Part shown: piece after piece, positions 10,393 through 18,099 of the stretch
Position numbering within the stretch: position 1 is the stretch's first letter
How the letters are laid out: the number at the start of each line of letters is the position of its first letter
Origin: Natrinema zhouii
GTDB lineage: Archaea > Halobacteriota > Halobacteria > Halobacteriales > Natrialbaceae
Assembly: GCF_013456555.2 (NCBI RefSeq)
Contig: NZ_CP059154.1
Span: forward strand, 1,984,001 to 2,048,000
Direction of reading: 5' to 3'
DNA: 64,000 nucleotides
Made by a program: the position numbers and the translations under genes
Notes under the pieces: generated by a model
Database searches by the model: none
Seen by the model: only the letters and a program-made list of their open reading frames with translations
Told to the model about the DNA's origin: nothing

Positions 10393-10692
10393 TATCGGAG
10401 TCAGGGGTTCGAGCCACTTTACGCGCTCGCATCTGTGATCGCGGCGGTGAGAGAGGACGCTCGAGTATCTGTGACGACTCTGAACGCGACGAAAGGCCCG
10501 TTCAGTCCCGGCCGCGTCGCTCGATCAGCTAGCCGGCAGCAGTGGGTCGTTCGTACTGAAATCGAGCGACTCGAAACCGGAAGTGCGGACCTCGAACAGC
10601 GCCCGGGTCGCAGCCGAACAGCGCCCCGACTGCAGCCGAACGTGGCCACTGCTCGCCCAACCGTTATGCATCGGCTCGTACTGAATTCACGT
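10393..10692. other. Intergenic region without a recognised gene
   Basis: This divergent spacer between uvrB and the following small gene holds promoters for both, but no conserved ORF. A TATA-like CGTTATGC lies about 27 nt before the ATG of the downstream gene. Two direct repeats of a short segment (CAGCCGAACAGCGCCC / CAGCCGAACGTGG) are seen at about 10611-10650. Nothing else stands out. Confidence 0.4.
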
Positions 10693-10962
10693 ATGACTGA
10701 ACAACTCCAGCAGGCCCGCGACGATCTCGAAGAGGCTGCGAAGTCGGCGGACAGCGACGACGTCCGCGAGGACATCCGCGAGACCACGGACGCGTTCGCC
10801 GACTACGTGATGAGCGATACCGAACCCGATCACGCCGTCCTCGACGAACGGCTCAATACGCTCCGCCAGGTCCGCGAGCAGGCGGACGGCAATACGAAAG
10901 ACAAGCTCGAGTCGGCCATCGAGACGACCGAAGACTATCGCGAGACCCTCGATCAGGCCTGA
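10693..10962 (+). CDS. Small helical acidic haloarchaeal protein (DUF7553-like)
   Basis: The 89-residue product is almost entirely amphipathic helix: MTEQLQQARDDLEEAAKSAD, a middle segment with SDTEPDHAVLDERLNTLRQV, and a last helix KDKLESAIETTEDYRETL. The PDH..L..RLN-type core resembles a small protein family found only in haloarchaea (I believe DUF7553), of unknown function. The ATG follows a TATA-like element at the spacing of a leaderless transcript. A long upstream extension of the frame was rejected because its composition is random. No functional clue comes from the neighbours. Confidence 0.65.
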   Translation: MTEQLQQARDDLEEAAKSADSDDVREDIRETTDAFADYVMSDTEPDHAVLDERLNTLRQVREQADGNTKDKLESAIETTEDYRETLDQA

Positions 10963-11037
10963 GAGCGAATCCAACGGACGAAATCGCCGAACGAAATCGG
11001 AATCGACGAGCGAACCCGACGAACGAAACCGCGACGG

Positions 11038-11454
11038 TCAGTATTCTCCCGGCGTTCGATCCCCGACGTCGACGTCCGCGTCCGTCTCCGCGAGCAACTC
11101 CTCGAAGCCGTACTGTTCGAACTGGTCGACGACCGCCGCGCGCTCGCTCTCGTCGACCGCCTCGAGGAGCGTCCCCAACACGGCCGTTGACGCCTCCTGT
11201 CCGGGAACGTCGACGGTGTCCATGCGCTGGTCGACTCGCGAGACGAACTCCTCCTCGGAGAAGCGGCGACCCGACTCACCCTCGGTGAGGTGCCGGCTCA
11301 GCTCTCCCGGCAACTGTGCGGCCAGATCCTCGGCCTCGTCCTCGCTCAGTCGTTCGCCCAACGTCTCGAGGACCGCTCGCGTGACGTCGGTCGCCGATTG
11401 TTCATCAGCAGCGGTTCGGTCGCTCACTCGCTCGAGCAGTTCCGCTCGTTCCAT
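11038..11454 (-). CDS. DUF2267 family protein (paralogue 1)
   Basis: The 138-residue protein has the two-part helical DUF2267 layout: an N-terminal unit ATDVTRAVLETLGERLSEDEAEDLAAQLP and a second unit STAVLGTLLEAVDESERAAVVDQFEQYGFEELL. DUF2267 proteins are small, helical, and of unknown role; bacterial members are often stress-linked. The ATG used begins MERAELLERV; a GTG four codons earlier is possible. The next gene is a diverged copy (MERNDFYRSV) with the same domain order, so the pair arose by duplication. Both run on the minus strand, 72 bp apart, probably one transcript with the downstream copy here. Confidence 0.8.
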   Translation of the reverse strand: MERAELLERVSDRTAADEQSATDVTRAVLETLGERLSEDEAEDLAAQLPGELSRHLTEGESGRRFSEEEFVSRVDQRMDTVDVPGQEASTAVLGTLLEAVDESERAAVVDQFEQYGFEELLAETDADVDVGDRTPGEY

Positions 11455-11526
11455 AGCCGAGGTCACGCCGGCTCAGCCCCTCACGGTTCGGGCGGCAACT
11501 GCCGGGTTCGCGCCGCCGTCGAGTCG

Positions 11527-11925
11527 TTAGCGTTCGGCACCGGGGCCGGACTCGGGGACGATTTCGTCGTAGCCGAACTCCTCGAGTCGCTCGCGCAGCC
11601 CGTCGGCTTCGTCCTCGTCGACGTGTTCGAGCAGCGCCCCGACGACGGCCCGCGAGAGCTGGTCCGGATCGCGCCCGTCGGTGCGGTCGGTTCGCTCCGC
11701 GACGCGCGAGCGGAACTCGTCGGCGGAGAGCGCTCGGCCCGACGGCCCCTCGGCGAGGTGGTCGCCGATCTCAGCGGGCAGGTCGCCGTCGAGACGCTGC
11801 GAACGGGTGTCGTCCAGCCGCTCGCCGAGGGCGGACAGCACCGCCTGCGTCGCGTCTCGAGCGTCGGCTTCGTCTCCGAGATTCGCCTGCTGTTCGACGG
11901 ATCGGTAGAAATCGTTGCGCTCCAT
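11527..11925 (-). CDS. DUF2267 family protein (paralogue 2)
   Basis: The 132-residue product shows the same repeated helical unit as its neighbour: ARDATQAVLSALGERLDD...LPAEIGDHLAEGPSGRALSADEF and LSRAVVGALLEHVDEDEADGLRERLEEFGYDEI. The shared LPxE(I/L)xxHLxEGxSGR block is diagnostic of the pair. A much longer frame exists upstream, but it overlaps the TrkA-like gene and is low complexity; the ATG at MERNDFY gives the family length. Function unknown; the linkage to a TrkA-C membrane protein directly upstream may indicate a shared stress or ion role, which is inference only. Confidence 0.8.
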   Translation of the reverse strand: MERNDFYRSVEQQANLGDEADARDATQAVLSALGERLDDTRSQRLDGDLPAEIGDHLAEGPSGRALSADEFRSRVAERTDRTDGRDPDQLSRAVVGALLEHVDEDEADGLRERLEEFGYDEIVPESGPGAER

Positions 11926-12016
11926 ACCGGTCGTTGAACGGAGCCTGCCCTTGGGACTTGGCCGGCGACTGCCGGCAGCGGGGACGGGGCAACCGCGACA
12001 GCGAGGCAGCGACGGG

Positions 12017-12793
12017 TCACTCTCGAATCGCGGACAGTGGCCGCTTCGGATCGATGTCGCGCTCGCGGTCAAGCTGGCGGTCGTGGGCTCGCTTGGCCGC
12101 TTCGTGAGCCGCGTCGTCGCCCTTGCCGCGATCGGCCAGTTCCCGCAGCCGTTCTTCCTGCCCGTACGCGATGACCTGATCGCCGGCGTGGATTCTGTGT
12201 TCGCCTGACGGCGCGCCGATGTACGTACCACCTTCCCGCTCGATGCCGAGAACCGTCACTCCCTCCGCCGAGCGCAACTCGAGGTCGCCGAGGCGCTCGC
12301 CGGCCACCCACTCGTCCTCGTCGACGGCGAAATCGGCGACGCAGTACTCCCGATCGAGATTCAGGAGGCCAGTGTAGTCGCGGAGCTGGAACCGCGCGGA
12401 CTGCGACAGCCCCAGTTTGATGACGGGCGTGAGCAGGTCGTTGAACCACGTGCTGCGAGCGAGCGCGAGCAGAAGGAAACAGACGACGACGAGGATACCC
12501 AGTCGCCGGAGCCGCGTCACCGGATCGGCGAAGGAGATGACCAGCGAGGCGATCGTCGTGACGAGCCCGACGTTGCCCAGCCGCATGAGCATCTTGACCG
12601 TTCGACGGCGGCTCGGATACGCCGTGATCTCCTCGGCCTCGTCGGTCGTGAACCCGGCCCCTGAGTAGGCCGACAGCGACTGGAAGGAGGCGACCTCCGT
12701 CGAGAGCCCGGTCATCGTCAGCGCGACGGTGCCCACTCGAACGACGAGCATCGACAGCGAGATAATGATGATCAGGGAGACGAGCGCGTACAT
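12017..12793 (-). CDS. Membrane protein with C-terminal TrkA-C (RCK_C) domain
   Basis: The 258-residue protein begins with a long hydrophobic helix (1-27), followed by the segment SAYSGAGFTTDEAEEI, two more helices (about 72-88 and 98-114), and a soluble TrkA-C domain at about 150-225 (WVAGERLGDLELRSAEGVTVLGIEREGG ... HRIHAGDQVIAYGQEE). TrkA-C/RCK_C domains bind small ligands such as c-di-AMP or nucleotides and gate K+ or anion transporters. The SAYSGAGFT segment resembles the pore-helix filter region of Trk/Ktr proteins, but only one such unit is present, so a complete channel is unlikely without oligomerisation. The last 30 residues are strongly charged. It probably senses ion or osmotic status. 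Confidence 0.75.
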   Translation of the reverse strand: MYALVSLIIIISLSMLVVRVGTVALTMTGLSTEVASFQSLSAYSGAGFTTDEAEEITAYPSRRRTVKMLMRLGNVGLVTTIASLVISFADPVTRLRRLGILVVVCFLLLALARSTWFNDLLTPVIKLGLSQSARFQLRDYTGLLNLDREYCVADFAVDEDEWVAGERLGDLELRSAEGVTVLGIEREGGTYIGAPSGEHRIHAGDQVIAYGQEERLRELADRGKGDDAAHEAAKRAHDRQLDRERDIDPKRPLSAIRE

Positions 12794-12901
12794 TCGTCTC
12801 CGGGAAGTAGGGCAGAACGGTCGTTTGTATCCAGTGCTGGCTTATTCAAGCCAGTCAACGAGAGCGTCCCAAACCCGATCTCGAGGATCGAGCGTCGTCC
12901 C

Positions 12902-13993
12902 TCACTGGAGCAGCGGACTCACCGGTGACGTCTCGTCCGGCGTCGACTCGTCGAAGAAGCCGTCGACGCCGTCGAGTTCGAAGACGAATTCGGGACCGAA
13001 GGCGCCGGCGGGCGTCTGAAACCCGTCCTCGGCGTCGCCCGCGAGCACTCGTTCGGCGACCGTCACGGCTCCGTCGGTGGTGACGACGTACGGGTCCGGC
13101 GTCCGCAGTCGGGAGACGACGCGTTCGCCGTCGTCAGTGCTGGCCTCACCCCAGATGTACGCCGAGCCGCGTTCGCGGGCCCGTTCGGACGGACCGTCAC
13201 GGATTCCGGCCACTCCCTTCAGCGTCCGTCGAACCAGCTTCGACTCGAACAGCGGTTCGAGGTAGCGATGCGATTCGAGCGCCAGTCGAGCGGGCTGGGG
13301 CATCACCGCGTACATCTCGACGTTCGGGACGCCGGTCGTGTAGTGGGCTGTCGAGATGTCACCCATCGGCATCGTGACGGCCGGCCGGGTTCCGCGACCG
13401 AAGTCGATTTCGCGGGTTCGCCACGCCGTCGGAACGCTCTCAACGTGGCCGTCGCGACGAACGGCCCCGCCGGTGTCGGCCCCCTCGAGTACCGTCCGCA
13501 CGGTCCCGATCGACGGCACCCGGAACGAGTCGACGCCCAGCGCGAGGTCGGTCGCCTCGGGGAGCCGCTCGACGAGGTGGGCGGCGAGACAGTCCATCGG
13601 AACCGTCGAGAGCGCGGCGGCCGGCAGGAGCGTCACACCGGCGTCGATCGCCGCTTCGTCCCGGTCTTCGATCGACTCGATGACGGGGATCTCACCCGTG
13701 ATATCGACGTAGTCCGTTTCGCTCCGCAGACAGCCCTCGACGAGCGCGTCGGCGGTGTTCGAGAACGGACCGGCGCAGTTCAGGACGCAGTCGACGTCCT
13801 CGAGCGCGTCTGCGACGATTTCGGGGTCCTCGAGGTCGAATCGCCGACCCGATTGCCCGAGGTCGTCGACCTGCTCGCGGAGCTGATCGTGGTCACGGCC
13901 GGCGAGCATCGGATCCAGTCCGCGGTCGATCGCCTCGCGGGCGATCAAATTTCCGACGTAGCCGTACGAGCCGTAAATCAGAAGTGAGGCCAT
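12902..13993 (-). CDS. Saccharopine dehydrogenase-like NAD(P)-binding oxidoreductase
   Basis: The 363-residue protein starts with a Rossmann fold: LLIYGSYGYVGNLIAREA (GxxGxxG, residues 4-21), DPMLAGRD as the second strand, and VLNCAGPFSNTADALVEGC as the fourth. YVDITGEIPVIE follows. This matches the saccharopine-dehydrogenase / trans-acting enoyl reductase family, whose archaeal members may reduce lipid or short-chain substrates. The true lysine pathway enzyme has a different C-terminal domain, so the name saccharopine dehydrogenase is a family label. The C-terminal part (FVFELDGVDGFFDE) lacks motifs I can assign. It is monocistronic; substrate unknown. Confidence 0.82.
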   Translation of the reverse strand: MASLLIYGSYGYVGNLIAREAIDRGLDPMLAGRDHDQLREQVDDLGQSGRRFDLEDPEIVADALEDVDCVLNCAGPFSNTADALVEGCLRSETDYVDITGEIPVIESIEDRDEAAIDAGVTLLPAAALSTVPMDCLAAHLVERLPEATDLALGVDSFRVPSIGTVRTVLEGADTGGAVRRDGHVESVPTAWRTREIDFGRGTRPAVTMPMGDISTAHYTTGVPNVEMYAVMPQPARLALESHRYLEPLFESKLVRRTLKGVAGIRDGPSERARERGSAYIWGEASTDDGERVVSRLRTPDPYVVTTDGAVTVAERVLAGDAEDGFQTPAGAFGPEFVFELDGVDGFFDESTPDETSPVSPLLQ

Positions 13994-14078
13994 ACCTCGA
14001 GTAGGCGCTCTCGGTGGGTAAGCGGCGGGCCGGCATTACTATCGTGGCCGACGAGATCGAAATGGATTCCGCACGGGA

Positions 14079-15209
14079 TCACTCGAGCCGATCGAGGACC
14101 GCCTCTTTCTCGTAGGTCAGCGAGAGCGATCTCGAGCGGCCGCGGCCGTCGACGTCCGCGTAGTCGGCGTCGATCAGGCCGAGCTGGTCGAGTTTGTTGA
14201 CGATCTCGGAGTAGCGCGTGTAGCCGAGTTCGGTTCGGTCGTGGAAGACCTCGTAGACCTCGCCCGCCTGGTCACCGTCGTGTTCGGCGATCACCTCGAG
14301 CAGCGCCCGTTCGGTGTCGGTCAGTCCCGACAGCGAACGCGAGAGGTTGATGTACTTGGACTTTTCGTAGGCGTCTTCGACGTCCTGGCGCTCGACGTGA
14401 CGGCTGCCCCGCATCTCGGCGTTGAGCCCCGCCCGCCGCAGGAGGTCGATTCCGACGCGAAGATCGCCGCTCTCGGCCGTGAGTTCGGCGACGTACTCCA
14501 GGGTCTCCCGGCCGATGACGTCGTCGTGGAAGCCGCGGGTGACGCGCTCCTCGAGGATGTCGACGATCTCGGGCTGGTCGTAGACCGGGAAGTAGACGTC
14601 TTCCGGGCGGAAGACGCTCTGGACTCGGGAGTCGAGTTCGTCGATGACGTCTAGCGCGGGATCGGAGGAGACCACGACGACGCCGATCTTCGCGCCGGGA
14701 TACTCCTCGTGGGCTCGCAACAGCGAGTAGAGCGTATCCGACGCTTCGTTCTCGTAGAAGAGGTAGTTGATGTCGTCGAGCGCCACGACCAGTACCCGGT
14801 CCTCCTCGACGAGTTTCTCGGCGATCTGGCCGAACAGCTTCTTGAAGGAGATGCCCGAGGAGGGCGGTTCGTAGTCGAACGTGCCCTCGAACAGCCGGGA
14901 GAACACCGAGTAGCGGGTCGCGTTGACCTGACAGTTGACCCGGATCGTCCGGACCTCGCTCGTCTGGGCACCTACCTCGTCGAACAGCTTCTGGATCGCA
15001 GTCGTCTTTCCCGTCCCGGGCGGCCCCCGAACCACGACGTTCAGCGGTCGCGACCCCCGCACCGCGGGGCGCAGCGCGTACGTCAGGCTCTGGGTCTGGC
15101 CCTCGCGGTGCTTGAACGTCTCGGGGACGTAGTCGATCTCGAAGACGTGCTCGTTCTTGAACACGGATTCGTCCCACGACAACATCCCCTCCTCGGGGTC
15201 GTCCACCAT
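14079..15209 (-). CDS. orc: Orc1/Cdc6 family replication initiator
   Basis: The 376-residue AAA+ protein has Walker A (RGPPGTGKTT), Walker B (VVALDDINYL), sensor 1 (VVVVSSDP), sensor 2 (GDLRVGIDLLRRAG) and a C-terminal winged helix (about 300-375, YTRYSEIVNKLDQLGLIDA). Archaeal Orc1/Cdc6 proteins bind origin recognition boxes and load MCM. Haloarchaea carry many paralogues and only some have cognate origins. I found no ORB-type repeat in the 110 bp upstream, only an AT-rich tract (AATTAATATTCATTATATCG) that belongs to the promoter of the next gene. The ATG is used; an in-frame GTG lies three codons earlier. Confidence 0.92.
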   Translation of the reverse strand: MVDDPEEGMLSWDESVFKNEHVFEIDYVPETFKHREGQTQSLTYALRPAVRGSRPLNVVVRGPPGTGKTTAIQKLFDEVGAQTSEVRTIRVNCQVNATRYSVFSRLFEGTFDYEPPSSGISFKKLFGQIAEKLVEEDRVLVVALDDINYLFYENEASDTLYSLLRAHEEYPGAKIGVVVVSSDPALDVIDELDSRVQSVFRPEDVYFPVYDQPEIVDILEERVTRGFHDDVIGRETLEYVAELTAESGDLRVGIDLLRRAGLNAEMRGSRHVERQDVEDAYEKSKYINLSRSLSGLTDTERALLEVIAEHDGDQAGEVYEVFHDRTELGYTRYSEIVNKLDQLGLIDADYADVDGRGRSRSLSLTYEKEAVLDRLE

Positions 15210-15341
15210 CACTTTCACCCTGCTTCCGCAGCGTCTTAATGGTTCGGTGGCACGATTCCGCGTTCGAACGGCCGTGATACCTGTTACTGTTTCACACAGT
15301 CACAAGAATTAATATTCATTATATCGATTACGGTGACAGAG

Positions 15342-15665
15342 ATGAGGCCACCGGAGCCCTCGGATGCGATTCCAGACTTCCTGTTCGAGAAGTTCAACGA
15401 CCTCTCCCCCGAGACCCTGCGTGGAGTCGCCGACTACGCCCGGCGGGACACGTACGTAGCGCCCGACGAGATGCCGGATTCCCTGATCGAATCGTTCGCA
15501 CTGCAAGACGAGGAGACGCTCGAGGCGATCGCGACGTACGTCGACGAACTCGCCGCATTCCTCGAGGAAGAGGGCGCTGACTCGCTCAGGGAACTCATCG
15601 GCGACTCGAGCGACGAGGACGAGACGTGGGGCCAGCAGCAGCTCCGGGAGTGGCACGAGCAGTAG
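15342..15665 (+). CDS. Conserved small acidic protein, function unknown
   Basis: The 107-residue protein is acidic and helical, with PDFLFEKFNDLSPETLRGVADYARR and ALQDEETLEAIATYVDELAAFLEEE, and ends GQQQLREWHEQ. No catalytic or metal-binding motif is visible. A strong TATA-like run lies 25-30 nt upstream of the ATG, so the mRNA is likely leaderless; a GTG three codons earlier is the alternative start. It is divergent from the orc gene, so the two share the promoter region. I do not recognise a named family; the pattern suits a small partner or regulator. Confidence 0.65.
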   Translation: MRPPEPSDAIPDFLFEKFNDLSPETLRGVADYARRDTYVAPDEMPDSLIESFALQDEETLEAIATYVDELAAFLEEEGADSLRELIGDSSDEDETWGQQQLREWHEQ

Positions 15666-15698
15666 CGTAAGCGGGACCGACGGGAACGACGAAACAAT

Positions 15699-15899
15699 TC
15701 AGGCGGCCTCGATCCGCTCGAGCCACCGATCGAGGTCCGCCGGGGCGATTCGATCACAGTGAGCGACGCGGGCGTGGGCTCGCGCGAGTCGCGCCGCCTC
15801 GTGGTCGGCGTCACAGCGCAGCTCGAAACAGCACCGCTCCCTCGGACACCGAAATTGATATGGCACAAGTTGACAGAGGAAGCGCGCAGTCCTCAACAT
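15699..15899 (-). CDS. Small cysteine/histidine-rich protein, possible zinc finger
   Basis: The 66-residue product contains QFRCPRERCCFELRCDADHEAARLARAHARVAHCDRI, with four cysteines and three histidines arranged as C-x4-CC-x5-C ... H ... H-x5-HC. This resembles short haloarchaeal zinc-binding proteins (DUF1059-like spacing), but the match is not firm. The first 11 residues may not be translated; a GTG at 15866 (VPYQFRC) is an equally good start. It runs towards the previous gene from the downstream side of the MutS-like gene and could be a separate transcript. Confidence 0.45.
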   Translation of the reverse strand: MLRTARFLCQLVPYQFRCPRERCCFELRCDADHEAARLARAHARVAHCDRIAPADLDRWLERIEAA

Positions 15900-15958
15900 T
15901 ACACTTGCAAAGCCCGGCGTAGTATGGCGACTAACACCGACTCGAGAGCGGGGATCGA

Positions 15959-18019
15959 CTACTCGAACTTCTCCAGCAACCGATCGTAAAACAGCGGCTT
16001 CGAGTCCGCCGTACCGTCCGGCGCACCGCCGTTGGCCGCAATCTCCGTATCCCGGCTCTCCCCGGCCAGTTTCTCGACGATCAGCTCCGGGGTCGACCGC
16101 GCCAGGTGATCCTTAACCGGCGACCGGTTCACCTCGAGTTCGCCGTCTACGAGCCCGACGGCTTCGATCCCGTCGACGGTCACCGCGAACTCGGCCATCT
16201 CGCGGATCTCGTCCGCCAGATGCGAGACGAACACCGCCGTCGCGCCGTTCTCGGAGAGCGCCTCGAGGATGCCGGCGATGATCTTCGCCGACGCGCCGGG
16301 TTCGGTGATGCTCTCGAGTTCGTCGACCAGCACCAGCGATCCCTCGCCGCCCTCGGCGAGATCGGCGAACTCCCGGACGGTGGATTCGAAGGCCCCGGCG
16401 TCGAGCGTTCCCTGGGTCTTCGCGTGGTAGTGCAGGTCGTCGAACCGCCGCAAGCGCACGCGCTCGGCGGGAACGGGGAGCCCCATATGGGCCAGCACGA
16501 CGACGCTCGCGACCAGGTCCAGCATGGAGGTCTTCCCGCCGCTGTTGACCCCCGAGAGCAGGGCGACGCCCGAAACCTCGTAGTTGACGGGATCGATTCG
16601 CTCGAGCGGTTCGTCGAGCAGGGGCGAGCGGCCGCCCTCGATCGCGAATCCGACGGCGTCGTCGCTCGCACCCTCGAGATCGGACGGCTCAGCGAATTCG
16701 GGCATCACACACTCGTACTCCTCGGCGAACCGCGCGATCGCGAGTTCGACGTCTAACTCGAGCGCGTCTCGGACGAGCCGGCGGGCACCGTCGCGCTGAT
16801 CGGCCAGATCGGCCGCCAGTTCGCGTTTGAGTTTGCCCGCGCGGCGCTCCTTGGCCGCCGTCAACTCCTCGCGCAGCCGACTGATGACGTCCTCGTCGCG
16901 CTCGACCGGAAACGTCGGTTCGTCGCTGAAGGCGCGGCGCGCGATTTCGCTCTCCCCCTGATCGAGGTCCAGCGCGTCGACGAGGTGGTCGCGGGCCGCC
17001 TCGACCGCCGCGGCGTACTCGTCCGCGAGTTCCCGCGAGAGCAGGGAGTCGACGCCGGCCCCGCGCTCGACCAGCGAGAGCAGGTCCGAGCCCTCGATCG
17101 TCACGTCCTGTTCGCGGATCGCCTCCCGAAGGTGGTCGTTGGCGACGCTTTCGGCCGCGCTCGCCGCCGCGTCGAGATCGTCGACCGCCGTCGTCAGCCG
17201 ATCGAGTTCGTCGTCGCCCGCGACCGTGCCATCCTCGTCGAGCCGCGAGAGGCCGTCCTCGAGGGCCGCGAGCTCACAGGGCGGCTCGAGATCGGCGGCG
17301 CGGTGGACCTCGACGGCCGCCTGCAGCCGATCTCGGTTGCGCGCGAAGAACGCCAGCGGCCGCTCGGGGACGACCTCGGCCGGGTTCTCGAGGGCGTCGG
17401 GCCGGACCTGCACGTCACCCTCGAGCGTGACGCCGGCGAAGGAGTCGTCGAGGGCGATTACCGTCGCGTACCCTCGGGCGAGTTCGGCCAGCCCCTGTGC
17501 GTCCTCGACGATCTCGACGGAGAGTTCCGGGATCGCCTCGCGCGCCTCACTGTAGCGCTCGGCATCGGTCGTCGCCAGACAGCGTTCGCGGACCCGTACG
17601 TCACCCGGCTCCCGGAGGGGTTGTACCCCCTCGAGCGCGTCGAGCACCGCGGGATCGGGGTCGCGCTCGAGGGCCTCGTGGGCGAATTCCTGCACCTCCT
17701 CGATGCGCGAGCGCCGCGGGCTCGGATAGATCGTCTCGAGTCGCCGGGCGGCGTAGTCGGTGACCGTGCGCTCCTCGAGCAGTCCGAGGAGTTCGCGGTA
17801 GACCTCGCGGGCACGGTCGGTCGCGAGGAACCCGCCGGGATCGTCGTGCTCGAGCCGGATCGCACCGCGCGCGATGCGGGCGGCCCGCCCCTGGGAGATC
17901 CCCGGTGCGGTCGCGATCGCTTCCACGTCGCCCGTCCGGAGCGCGCGCTCGGGATCGTCGAGCGCGGACAGCGCTCGGGCAGTCTTCTCGCCGACGCCCG
18001 GAATCGACTCGAGGTCCAT
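15959..18019 (-). CDS. MutS-family ATPase with N-terminal HhH domain (archaeal MutS2/MutS5-like)
   Basis: The 686-residue protein begins with helix-hairpin-helix motifs (MDLESIPGVGEKTARALSAL; APGISQGRAARIARGA, residues 1-50), then a long helical core like the MutS lever/clamp regions, then a MutS ATPase at about 480-640: Walker A GVNSGGKTSML, Walker B LVLVDELESITEP, and FVSHLADEI. No mismatch-binding domain I (with the Phe-x-Glu motif) and no C-terminal Smr nuclease are seen. This is the archaeal HhH-MutS type, likely acting on branched or recombination intermediates rather than mismatches. The HhH module probably supplies DNA binding. It is divergent from the SagB-like gene with about 80 bp between starts. 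Confidence 0.85.
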   Translation of the reverse strand: MDLESIPGVGEKTARALSALDDPERALRTGDVEAIATAPGISQGRAARIARGAIRLEHDDPGGFLATDRAREVYRELLGLLEERTVTDYAARRLETIYPSPRRSRIEEVQEFAHEALERDPDPAVLDALEGVQPLREPGDVRVRERCLATTDAERYSEAREAIPELSVEIVEDAQGLAELARGYATVIALDDSFAGVTLEGDVQVRPDALENPAEVVPERPLAFFARNRDRLQAAVEVHRAADLEPPCELAALEDGLSRLDEDGTVAGDDELDRLTTAVDDLDAAASAAESVANDHLREAIREQDVTIEGSDLLSLVERGAGVDSLLSRELADEYAAAVEAARDHLVDALDLDQGESEIARRAFSDEPTFPVERDEDVISRLREELTAAKERRAGKLKRELAADLADQRDGARRLVRDALELDVELAIARFAEEYECVMPEFAEPSDLEGASDDAVGFAIEGGRSPLLDEPLERIDPVNYEVSGVALLSGVNSGGKTSMLDLVASVVVLAHMGLPVPAERVRLRRFDDLHYHAKTQGTLDAGAFESTVREFADLAEGGEGSLVLVDELESITEPGASAKIIAGILEALSENGATAVFVSHLADEIREMAEFAVTVDGIEAVGLVDGELEVNRSPVKDHLARSTPELIVEKLAGESRDTEIAANGGAPDGTADSKPLFYDRLLEKFE

Positions 18020-18099
18020 GTTCTCGAGCGGTGTAACAAACCGGAGCGAGGAAAAAGTTCCTGCCCGGGTTTTTCCGCATCGACGTGGTAGCTCGGCGC

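Noticed and set aside
15219..15332. Replication origin next to the orc gene
   Set aside because: AT-rich tract present but no origin recognition box repeats; the AT run is explained by the promoter of the next gene.
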